Origin: Methylobacterium terricola
Lineage (GTDB): Bacteria; Pseudomonadota; Alphaproteobacteria; Rhizobiales; Beijerinckiaceae
Length of the DNA: 64,000 nt
Assembly (NCBI RefSeq): GCF_006151805.1
Contig: NZ_VDDA01000011.1
Span: 124,001-188,000, forward strand
Direction: 5' to 3'
The notes beneath the pieces are model-generated. The model was not told where the DNA came from. It worked only from the letters and a program-made list of their open reading frames with translations, and did not search any database. A program made the position numbers and the translations under genes. How positions within the stretch are numbered: position 1 is the first letter of the stretch; the number at the start of each line of letters is the position of its first letter. Positions 48,837-54,620 of the stretch are shown in pieces.

Positions 48837-49234
48837 CTTTGCAGAAAGATATGTCTTGACAGGGTATGGGCTATTGACTGGCTGAAGATCATGTGGGCGA
48901 CTGCTGGCCCTGATGGTTGGGCGGCACAACTCAGGCCGCGGCGAATGCAACCATAGTGATGGATCGGCGGCACAACCGATCCTCACCTAGATGCAACTAG
49001 GAGCGTTCGCATAAGACGTATTATGGAATCTCTTGTCTTGCCGTGCTCTGTCGTACAACCTGAGGGCCAGTCGCCGGCCAGTCTTCGGTACAACCTGAAG
49101 CCAGTCCTCGGCAGAGGAGGGAAGCGGATCGACTGGTGAATGACTGGCGATCCACTACCGCCAGCCGCCCACCATCGTGCTGCTGATCATGGCGTCAAGG
49201 GCTGAGGCAGATATCCACAGGATCATCGCCGAAC

Positions 49235-49265
49235 ATGGTTAACGTGGCTGCATGATCCCTTAACC
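49235..49265. repeat. Inverted repeat arm 2 (GGTTAA...TTAACC)
   Basis: Partner of the arm at 48806-48836, about 400 bases away. Confidence 0.7.
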
Positions 49266-49313
49266 GTCCGCCGCACCAGACCGAAGATAAGTAGAGGCGC
49301 TAGGACTACTCAG

Positions 49314-49356
49314 AGCCTCTGATCACCGGAAGAAAACCCGGGGTCAGAGGCTTTTT
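49314..49356 (+). terminator. Plus-strand intrinsic terminator without a known gene
   Basis: AGCCTCTGA and TCAGAGGCT, extended by CCGG/CCGG, form a strong hairpin followed by TTTTT on the plus strand. No plus-strand gene precedes it; on the minus strand there is no T-tract. It may end a noncoding transcript from the 48.6-49.3 kb block. Confidence 0.75.
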
Positions 49357-49772
49357 CATTCAGTCTTCGGCTTGACCGTCGCCTTCAATGCCTGTAGATG
49401 TAGAGAAGTAACGTTCTCGATGACCTCGTGACTTTCGGAGCGCTGAGTGGCCTTGCCATAAGTTCGATCGATCAGATACTGAAGCGCAGAAAGTTTAATA
49501 TTGTGCTTGACATCGGGCGAAAGCGCGAGCCCCAGCATCTCCTTGACCATCATTAGACCGTGCTTCTGCAAATACTCTTCGACAACCTTTTCATTGTCTG
49601 CCGAATTTGCAACCGAGACGGTGGTTCGACGGGTCACCCGAGTATCCACGGGCATCTTCCGATCCGGTGCTGGAAGGATCTCAGCCTCAGCCCGAATCAG
49701 TTCGACGTTCGGCGGAGAGTACTTCGGACGGCCGGTCAGCTTCACGTTTGGCTTGTTCTCATCATCACTCAT
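49356..49772 (-). CDS. Putative terminase small subunit
   Basis: A 138-residue protein. The C-terminal half EYLQKHGLMMVKEMLGLAL and LSALQYLIDRTYGKATQ resembles the helical region of small terminase-like and DUF5681-related proteins (the LLDRxYGKP pattern). The N-terminus is basic and Pro-rich and may bind DNA. It overlaps the RuvC-like gene by 8 bases. It is separated from terL by the noncoding block and the early operon, an unusual order. Confidence 0.5.
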   Translation of the reverse strand: MSDDENKPNVKLTGRPKYSPPNVELIRAEAEILPAPDRKMPVDTRVTRRTTVSVANSADNEKVVEEYLQKHGLMMVKEMLGLALSPDVKHNIKLSALQYLIDRTYGKATQRSESHEVIENVTSLHLQALKATVKPKTE

Positions 49773-50295
49773 CGTTGTGCTTCACTACTTCCTGATAGTT
49801 GGTTGACGATTCGCCCTCAGTGATCGTCGTGCTGTTCATTCCCCAGATCGCCAACAGGTACGCTTCGGCTCGGTCATGATGGCGCTTCAGCTTGAAGTGC
49901 TCGGCCTGCCCTGACAGTTCGATGGCCCGATCCCGGGAACAGTCCTTCTCGGCGGTCAGCCCCATGGCTCGCTTCCACGTTGCCGGCCGGACGGTCTGAA
50001 TCTCCGCCCCTGTCAGCGCGGCCACCGCTCCGATCGCGCCGGCTGTGTGACCGAAGCTGAACGTCGAGACTGCGCCCTGTCCTGGCCGTGCTGAGACCTG
50101 TTCGATGACGATCAGATCCAGCGGGTAGAGCTTCAGGGTTGCGGCCAGTGTGAGGACATCCACTCGCTTCACGGTCTTACCTGATGACATGGCTTCGTGG
50201 ATGATCGGCATATCGTGGACGCCGATGATTCTCGAATTGTTGTCGATGATAACGATGGCCCCTGAAGTGCCTGGGTCTATACCTGCAATAATCAC
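49765..50295 (-). CDS. RuvC-like Holliday-junction resolvase
   Basis: A 176-residue RNase H-fold nuclease. The acidic catalytic residues are visible: Asp7 in AGIDPGTSG, Glu65 in VIEQVSARPGQG and Asp141 in RHHDRAEA. This is the size and motif set of phage RuvC-like resolvases used to clear branches before packaging. The GTG start at 50295 is 5 bases after TAAATA, downstream of a strong terminator, so it heads the resolvase-small terminase unit. Confidence 0.88.
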   Translation of the reverse strand: MIIAGIDPGTSGAIVIIDNNSRIIGVHDMPIIHEAMSSGKTVKRVDVLTLAATLKLYPLDLIVIEQVSARPGQGAVSTFSFGHTAGAIGAVAALTGAEIQTVRPATWKRAMGLTAEKDCSRDRAIELSGQAEHFKLKRHHDRAEAYLLAIWGMNSTTITEGESSTNYQEVVKHNDE

Positions 50296-50300
50296 GCTGG

Positions 50301-50306
50301 TATTTA
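50301..50306 (-). promoter_or_regulatory. TAAATA start-adjacent motif (RuvC-like)
   Basis: TAAATA with a 5-base spacer to the GTG at 50295; a terminator lies about 45 bases upstream on the same strand. Confidence 0.5.
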
Positions 50307-50342
50307 TGCCTTCGTCTTAGCCGCAGGCGTGGACCAGACGAA

Positions 50343-50376
50343 GAAAAAGGGAGGATCGTGAGATCCCCCCTTTAGT
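50343..50376 (-). terminator. Intrinsic terminator upstream of the RuvC-like gene
   Basis: On the minus strand GGGGGGATC-TCAC-GATCCTCCC is followed by TTTTT. It ends the unit that starts further right (50518-51419). Confidence 0.85.
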
Positions 50377-50470
50377 TGTTTCTACGGAGAATATTTGATG
50401 AAGAAGACTTAATGCTCAGACTGGTGTGCGGCACCAACCTACAAGCTGATTAGAAAGGACGGCGGAACGA

Positions 50471-50521
50471 ATGCCGTGGATCTACTTGTACTTGGTTGGC
50501 ACCTTGATGGCAATATATTAA
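50471..50521 (+). CDS. Possible 16-residue hydrophobic peptide
   Basis: Plus-strand ATG with AAGGA upstream codes for MPWIYLYLVGTLMAIY and stops at 50521, overlapping tail to tail with the gene at 50518. Single short membrane helices like this occur in phage early regions. The surrounding genes are all on the other strand, so it may be chance. Confidence 0.25.
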   Translation: MPWIYLYLVGTLMAIY

Positions 50522-50796
50522 GGCCAGCGAGTCTTGAATAGGTACTTCGCATCTTCGGTCTCAGCGAAGGCGCGGAACATGTCTACGAAGTATGGATGCG
50601 GGTCGATGCTGATGTTGTTCGCCTCGCACCATGCACGAGTTGTTCCGAGTGGCGCACGGTTGCTGCGATGTTCCTGGCCGTGGATCAGGACGATTTCCAA
50701 TGGTGAGCACGGCAGTACATGGGCGTCTCCGTTTTGGAACTGGTCCAACCACTTTGCGTGGAGTTCCGATGCCTCGCTGTCGGTGAGTTCGGTCAC
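50518..50796 (-). CDS. WC-RW domain early phage protein
   Basis: A 92-residue protein. Residues 1-45 are helical/acidic (SEASELHAKWLDQFQNGD). Residues 49-92 form the shared unit: LGTTRAWCEANNISIDPHPY, then MFRAFAETEDAKYLFKTRWP at the very end. It is paralogous to the next gene and to the double-domain protein at 45576. Unknown function. Confidence 0.7.
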   Translation of the reverse strand: MTELTDSEASELHAKWLDQFQNGDAHVLPCSPLEIVLIHGQEHRSNRAPLGTTRAWCEANNISIDPHPYFVDMFRAFAETEDAKYLFKTRWP

Positions 50797-50808
50797 TTGT
50801 CGGACTCC

Positions 50809-51132
50809 TCAGTACCAGCGCATCTTGACGAGGAACTTAGCATTGTCTGTTTGTGGTGTCATTCGGAAGATCGACATCGTTGGATGCTGATCAACCTCGA
50901 TGTTGTTGAAAATGCACCATTCGAGAACGCTTCCGAGAGGTTCGACCCAGGTCGAGCCGTTGTCTCGGTTGAGGACGAAGTCTGATCCTTCGCAGCCGGG
51001 TTGGTGGATAGTCTGTATTCTGTTGTAGGGGTAAACCACCTCGCCAATGTGGGCCCCCTGGGAAACCATGATGTCCGTCGTCGTAGTGCGATTGAACCAC
51101 TCGTTGTCGGCCTTACGTTCAGCCTTCGTCAC
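50809..51132 (-). CDS. WC-RW domain early phage protein
   Basis: A 107-residue protein starting at GTG 51132, which overlaps the upstream stop by 4 bases (GTGA); the longer open frame is an artefact that overlaps the upstream gene. The last 42 residues are LGSVLEWCIFNNIEVDQHPT followed by IFRMTPQTDNAKFLVKMRWY, the shared unit. The N-terminal 60 residues contain VVYPYNRIQTIHQPG and GSDFVLNRDNGSTW strands. Confidence 0.7.
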   Translation of the reverse strand: MTKAERKADNEWFNRTTTTDIMVSQGAHIGEVVYPYNRIQTIHQPGCEGSDFVLNRDNGSTWVEPLGSVLEWCIFNNIEVDQHPTMSIFRMTPQTDNAKFLVKMRWY

Positions 51133-51419
51133 TTGCCGGCTGCCTTCTTCGCTTCTCGGAATCTGCGGAGCCGTTCCCGATCCTTGGCCTTCCGCTCTTC
51201 GATCTGTTCCGGTGTGGGCGGGAGCTTCGGGTTCTTCGCGGCTCGTTCGGCTCGTCTCCGGGCGTTGCGCTGCTCTTCGTATTCCCGTTCGGTGCGGATG
51301 GAGATCTCGGCGCTGATGATCTCGCGAATCGTCTTCAGGTTGTCCGTTGTGGTTGCGCCGATGATCGTGCGGAGGTTGTCCAGTTCCGTGGTAATCGCCT
51401 GGGTGATGTCGATGTTCAT
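51129..51419 (-). CDS. Basic coiled-coil early protein
   Basis: A 96-residue protein: a helical N-terminus (TQAITTELDNLRTIIGATTT) followed by a very basic Arg/Glu/Lys helix (YEEQRNARRRAERAAKNP and KDRERLRRFREAKKAAGK). The second part could bind DNA or RNA. First gene of the early unit ending at 50518. No family recognised. Confidence 0.6.
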   Translation of the reverse strand: MNIDITQAITTELDNLRTIIGATTTDNLKTIREIISAEISIRTEREYEEQRNARRRAERAAKNPKLPPTPEQIEERKAKDRERLRRFREAKKAAGK

Positions 51420-51442
51420 GGTGTTCCAACTGATTTAAGTAA

Positions 51443-51796
51443 TGAACGTATTGTATGTGATCGGAGAGTGTCCGGTCAATTTATCCGTTTCGCCCGGTTC
51501 ACTATCTTCTTCTCAATTGGGTGTGAAAAAAACCGAACAGCGAAGGCGAAGTCCTGAGTCGCATCTGCTTCATTCCCTGAGTTTGTCGAGCCTGAAGGGA
51601 GAAGACAAACTCCTTGTCATCGAGGCGCAGCCGAGTTCGTAGACATCACGTAGACATTGAGGCGGGAGCCGAATCACGTAGACATCTCTAACTGAGGCGA
51701 AGCCGAGATCCATAGATATCTAGGTAGACATCGTTGATGTAGATACCTATGTAGATATCTATGGATCTCGGGACTTCGTCCCTCAGTCACGGATGT
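51443..51796. repeat. Noncoding repeat and hairpin region
   Basis: No gene is supported. It contains a 9-bp stem hairpin (51579-51612), three direct repeats with core GAGGCG(N)AGCCGA..CGTAGACATC starting near 51622, 51659 and 51694, and a long hairpin (51692-51786). TAGACATC/TAGATATC words recur many times in both orientations. It separates the basic coiled-coil gene from the gene ending at 51797. Confidence 0.7.
51692..51786. repeat. Long inverted repeat (95-base hairpin)
   Basis: CCGAGATCCATAGATATCTA is mirrored by TAGATATCTATGGATCTCGG, and the outer CTGAGG..CGAAG pairs with CTTCG..CCTCAG. The inner AGGTA...TACCT continues the stem. It lies directly after the minus-strand stop at 51797 and may fold in the RNA or act as a DNA cruciform. 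Confidence 0.8.
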
Positions 51797-52339
51797 CTAG
51801 CTGAGGTCGATGAATGCGGAGTGGGTCATCTTGCCGGAGGCGAAGTGGCTGTTCATCTGTTCGGTCATCAGTTCGGTGCCTTCGTTGAAGATGATTGCCA
51901 CAGCCGGGTCATCGCCCTTCGGCATTTTGACGGCGACGAACTGGTCCTCGAAATACCGCCATCCTTCGTTGTTCTCCCAGATCTGGCCGAACATGAACTG
52001 GTCCCGATCGGGCAGCGGCAGGGCCAGGACGGTGTCACCGAGATTCTTGTGGTACGAATCTGTGATGGTGCCCTTCGCCTTCTGCTTGTCGATCAGGGTG
52101 AGGAATGGGTTGGCTGCTCTGAGGGGTATGTTCCGCTTGAACACGTACTGGCGCTTGTTGAGCGGCTGGTTCGGCTGGAAGTACGCCTCGATGGTCAGCT
52201 TGTAGCGAACCGCGCCGGTCTTCCGTCCGCTCTTCGCGATCTTCAGTTCGGGTCCGTCGTCCCACAGGGCGAGTTGGATTGCGGTCAGGTTGGTGAAGGC
52301 CGGCAGAGGGCCGAGGTCGAATGGTCGGGGCAAAGTCAT
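51797..52339 (-). CDS. Early phage protein, possibly ssDNA-binding or recombination-related
   Basis: A 180-residue protein. It begins with ALWDDGPELKIAKSGRKTGA and continues with beta strands KLTIEAYFQPNQPLNKRQYVF, then DRDQFMFGQIWENNEGWRYFEDQFVAV and VAIIFNEGTELM. The beta-rich pattern and acidic tail (MTHSAFIDLS) could fit a phage-type single-strand or structural factor, but I cannot name the family. Start at the ATG at 52339, since the longer frame crosses the divergent promoter region. Divergent from the gene at 52410. Confidence 0.55.
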   Translation of the reverse strand: MTLPRPFDLGPLPAFTNLTAIQLALWDDGPELKIAKSGRKTGAVRYKLTIEAYFQPNQPLNKRQYVFKRNIPLRAANPFLTLIDKQKAKGTITDSYHKNLGDTVLALPLPDRDQFMFGQIWENNEGWRYFEDQFVAVKMPKGDDPAVAIIFNEGTELMTEQMNSHFASGKMTHSAFIDLS

Positions 52340-52398
52340 ATACCTATGGATTAAGCAATGAATGCGTTTAATCACGTCGGCTTCGGCGGGGGCAATAT

Positions 52399-52404
52399 TA
52401 AATT
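52399..52404 (+). promoter_or_regulatory. TAAATT variant of the start-adjacent motif
   Basis: TAAATTCCCTCATG precedes the plus-strand gene at 52410, matching TAAATACCCTCATG before the gene at 15495 almost exactly. Confidence 0.45.
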
Positions 52405-52409
52405 CCCTC

Positions 52410-52712
52410 ATGACGATCTCTGAATCTGACTTGAAGGCGCTGACCGATTACGTGGCCGAACTGGAGGCCGAGAATGACTTCCTGAGCCGCGAGCGCCTTC
52501 TTCTGGTAGGTGGGCCGCAGGCGCTGGCGAAAATCGCTCCTGGGCCAATTCTGAGGCATACAGGGCCTATCCCTGAAGGCTGCGGCATCGGCAACGCCGG
52601 GCAACTCATCTGCCTGACCCATGCCGCGGCGCGGAAGCACAGCGTTCGACCCGAGTGGTTCGAGCCCACACCGATGAAGCGGGCTCGCAAGCCGGGAGGG
52701 GAGGGCCTGTAA
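52410..52712 (+). CDS. Small phage protein
   Basis: A 100-residue protein: a coiled coil at the start (SDLKALTDYVAELEAENDFL), then GPILRHTGPIPEGCGIGNAG and a basic C-terminus with RKHSVRPEWFEPTPMKR. It is one of the few plus-strand genes of the phage and is divergent from the gene at 51797. Unknown function. Confidence 0.6.
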   Translation: MTISESDLKALTDYVAELEAENDFLSRERLLLVGGPQALAKIAPGPILRHTGPIPEGCGIGNAGQLICLTHAAARKHSVRPEWFEPTPMKRARKPGGEGL

Positions 52713-52757
52713 CGGCCAGCTCACCCGGACTGGGGCCGGTCGACAGCTCCGTTTCAC
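52711..52757. terminator. Variant of the phage post-stop stem-loop between convergent genes
   Basis: TAACGGCCAGCTC...CCGGTCGACAGCTCCGTTTCACC follows the stop at 52712 and overlaps the 3' end of the minus-strand gene at 52754. It shares the words AACGG, CAGCTC, CCGGTCGA and CTCCGTTTCACC with the copy at 29191, but one arm has the other orientation. Confidence 0.4.
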
Positions 52758-53749
52758 CCATCACCCCGCAGGAAACGGCTGGTGAGGGCCCCCCGGCTCA
52801 ACCTGGGCATCGGGTCGCTCGCCTGCGTCGGAAGCCGCCACTGGGCCTCCCTGTGGCGCTCGAAGGCCAAGTTCGGCTTCGGTCCCCGCTTCCACTGCTC
52901 CAGCTTCTCCATCTCGGCGAGGCGCACCGCATCGGGCCAGCGGCGCTTCGTCAGCGGGTCGCGATCTGGGTTCGGCCGGTAGCGGTGGAATCTGGGGTCG
53001 CCGGGGTCGTGGCCAGCATCGTCATAGCTAGAACCACTATGTTTCCCCGCGCGGTTTCCACCGGGCTCAGAATCTAAAATATTTACGGAGTTACTCCATA
53101 GAGGTTCCCCCACGGCCCCCTCTCCCCGTGTCTCGGTCCGACGAAGGGTCTTGGCGAAGAGTTGGCGGGTGTCCGGGCCGAGGCGGTACATCACCATGGG
53201 ACTGCGAATCCGACCCAGGGCGTCCTTCTTTGCCTTCAAGCCGCGGCGGAAGTAGCCGAACGGGGTCTTGGCGTTCTTCGGGGCCCGAACCTCGGTGAGT
53301 TCGCCGGCCGGGGTGATCCGCTCGATGAAGCCGATCTGGATCAGCACCTGGGTGGCTTCGCGGACCAGGGCTTCGGTGAGGCCCTGAAAGCCGTTCGGGC
53401 CGCACAGGCCCTTGCGGGACAGGAAGAAACCCGCGCCTTCCCCACCGATGCCGCAGCCCCGCTGGACGAAGTTGTGCTCACCGGTGTGGAATCTGCCGAT
53501 CAGGTTGGCCAGGATCGAGATCGCCTTCGCCAGCCGGGGACGGCCCTGGTACGCCTCCAGCGGCCGGCGCAGGAATCTGCGGACCGAGCGGGGCAGGATG
53601 TAGCTGCCCCTCCGGAATCCCTCCACCAGGGCATTCAGCGACGCCTTCTCGGCGCGGTCGTTCAGGTAGTAGCCCCGCTTCTTGTCGCGGCGCATCGGCG
53701 TGAAAGTCGGGGTCTCCGTCTTCATCCGAAATGGGTTCGGCTTGGGCAC
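52754..53749 (-). CDS. Putative phage replication protein
   Basis: A 331-residue basic protein, starting at a GTG with GAGG upstream. Residues about 35-200 look like a winged-helix protein: ASLNALVEGFRRGSYILPRS, KAISILANLIGRF, LTEALVREATQVLIQIGFIERIT with a basic hairpin (TPFGYFRRGLKAKK). The rest is disordered and Arg/Pro-rich. Replication initiators of phages and plasmids often have this form and this place, next to iterons and a methyltransferase. The call is tentative; a repressor is the alternative. Confidence 0.45.
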   Translation of the reverse strand: MPKPNPFRMKTETPTFTPMRRDKKRGYYLNDRAEKASLNALVEGFRRGSYILPRSVRRFLRRPLEAYQGRPRLAKAISILANLIGRFHTGEHNFVQRGCGIGGEGAGFFLSRKGLCGPNGFQGLTEALVREATQVLIQIGFIERITPAGELTEVRAPKNAKTPFGYFRRGLKAKKDALGRIRSPMVMYRLGPDTRQLFAKTLRRTETRGEGAVGEPLWSNSVNILDSEPGGNRAGKHSGSSYDDAGHDPGDPRFHRYRPNPDRDPLTKRRWPDAVRLAEMEKLEQWKRGPKPNLAFERHREAQWRLPTQASDPMPRLSRGALTSRFLRGDG

Positions 53750-53758
53750 TGACCAACC

Positions 53759-53950
53759 TCATGGCTGGCCGCGGGCACAAACGATCTCAATCTCGGTGCT
53801 TGACACCGAGTCGGTCAGGTCAGTAGGTTCGGATTGCTTGATCTCCAAACCTTTTGAATCTGAAGCCCCTGCCGGACTGCAATCCGGTGGGGGTTTTCGT
53901 TTGGGCTTACGGCATCGTTTGCTCCTCAGCCGCGCACCATGGCGAGTCAT
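53759..53950 (-). CDS. Possible small basic protein
   Basis: A 63-residue frame, basic at the N-terminus (RLRSKRCRKPKRKPPP) and acidic later. GAGG lies upstream of the ATG and the stop is 10 bases before the next start. It overlaps, antisense, a strong plus-strand terminator and operator-like palindrome, so the region may instead be regulatory. Confidence 0.3.
   Translation of the reverse strand: MTRHGARLRSKRCRKPKRKPPPDCSPAGASDSKGLEIKQSEPTDLTDSVSSTEIEIVCARGQP
53792..53810 (+). promoter_or_regulatory. Operator-like palindrome over a TTGACA box
   Basis: CTCGGTG-CTTGA-CACCGAG is a perfect 7+5+7 palindrome, and its centre carries TTGACA (53800-53805). TAGGTT lies 18 bases downstream as a possible -10 box. 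This arrangement is typical of a repressible plus-strand promoter. Confidence 0.5.
53832..53897 (+). ncRNA. Candidate small RNA
   Basis: Between the promoter-like sequence at 53800-53829 and the terminator at 53866-53897 there would be a transcript of roughly 60-70 bases with no start codon of its own. It is antisense to the weak ORF at 53759-53950. Confidence 0.35.
53866..53897 (+). terminator. Plus-strand intrinsic terminator
   Basis: CCCCTGCCGGA-CTGCAA-TCCGGTGGGG followed by GTTTTC, a classical Rho-independent terminator on the plus strand. Confidence 0.8.
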
Positions 53951-53973
53951 CTAGTCCTCGTCAAACAAAGACT

Positions 53974-54025
53974 TTGACAGTGTTGACAGGGTTGACAGAC
54001 TCGACAGCTTTGACAGGGCTGACAG
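53974..54025 (+). repeat. Six TTGACAG iterons with a 9-base period
   Basis: Copies start at 53974, 53983, 53992, 54001, 54010 and 54019: TTGACAG, TTGACAG, TTGACAG, TCGACAG, TTGACAG, CTGACAG, each with two variable bases in between. They end 25 bases before the methyltransferase ATG. They could be initiator-binding iterons or a cluster of -35-like boxes. Confidence 0.85.
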
Positions 54026-54049
54026 CCTGTTCGGTGAATAACTATATCC

Positions 54050-54619
54050 ATGGAAACTACCCATGGATCTCAGAACCGAGCGATAAGCCTTGCTGGTAAG
54101 TCACCCCAGCGGGCTGAGGACGATTTTTATCCCACCCCAGATTCGGCCACCCTGGCGCTGCTGGCGCGCGAATCTTTCCCGGGGATCGTCTGGGAGCCGG
54201 CCTGCGGCGACGGCGCGATGGCGCGCCACCTCGACGCGCTGCCGGGCGTTGAGGCGGTGATCGCCACGGATCTGGTGGACCGCGGCTACGGGGCGGGGGG
54301 GATCGACTTCCTTCAGACCCGGGAGGTGGTGGACCACGTCGTCACCAATCCCCCGTTCAGTCTGGCCGAGCCGTTCATCCGGCACGCGCTGGCGTGCTCC
54401 ACCGGGAAGGTGGCGATGCTGCTGAAGCTTCAGTTTCTGGAGGGGGTGCGGCGCGAGAAGCTGTTCTCTGAAACCCCGCTCGCCCGGGTCTACGTATTCC
54501 GCCGCCGTCTGGCCTTCAGCCGCAATGGCGAGCCGGTGCCACGCAAGGGAATGATTGCCTTCGCGTGGTTCGTCTGGGAGCACGGGTATCAGGGCGATCC
54601 CGTGCTGAAGTGGGTCTGA
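54050..54619 (+). CDS. Orphan DNA adenine methyltransferase-like protein
   Basis: A 189-residue class I SAM-dependent methyltransferase of the phage DNA N6-adenine type. The SAM-binding motif is WEPACGDGAMARHL (about residues 48-61), an acidic motif II is ATDLVDRG, and the catalytic motif is NPPF (about 100-103). No restriction enzyme is adjacent, so it likely protects phage DNA or controls gene expression. Promoter-like CTGACA-N17-CTATAT lies between the iterons and the start, almost touching the ATG. It converges with the integrase. Confidence 0.85.
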   Translation: METTHGSQNRAISLAGKSPQRAEDDFYPTPDSATLALLARESFPGIVWEPACGDGAMARHLDALPGVEAVIATDLVDRGYGAGGIDFLQTREVVDHVVTNPPFSLAEPFIRHALACSTGKVAMLLKLQFLEGVRREKLFSETPLARVYVFRRRLAFSRNGEPVPRKGMIAFAWFVWEHGYQGDPVLKWV

Positions 54620-54620
54620 C

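Larger units (their letters stand above)
48570..49313. other. Noncoding block, candidate replication origin/control region
   Basis: About 750 bases with no supported gene. It contains an AT-rich stretch (48575-48650), a consensus DnaA box TTATCCACA at 48712-48720 and a near match ATATCCACA at 49211-49219. A 21-base perfect inverted repeat (48816-48836 with 49235-49255) lies inside two larger GGTTAA...TTAACC palindromes. Direct repeats include GCTGGGAAGTTGTG (48722, 48769) and GTACAACCTGA (about 49053, 49087). TTGACAGGG occurs at 48857. The combination is typical of an origin or a control region. Confidence 0.55.

Noticed and set aside
50809..51429. 206-residue version of the WC-RW protein
   Set aside because: The extra N-terminal part is the upstream coiled-coil gene read in another frame; the GTG at 51132 overlapping the stop is a better start.
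51443..51796. Insertion sequence or transposon end from the long inverted repeat
   Set aside because: No transposase in or next to the hairpin, and no target-site duplication could be seen.
53080..53085. TAAATA within the putative replication gene
   Set aside because: Internal to a coding frame, no nearby start in that orientation.
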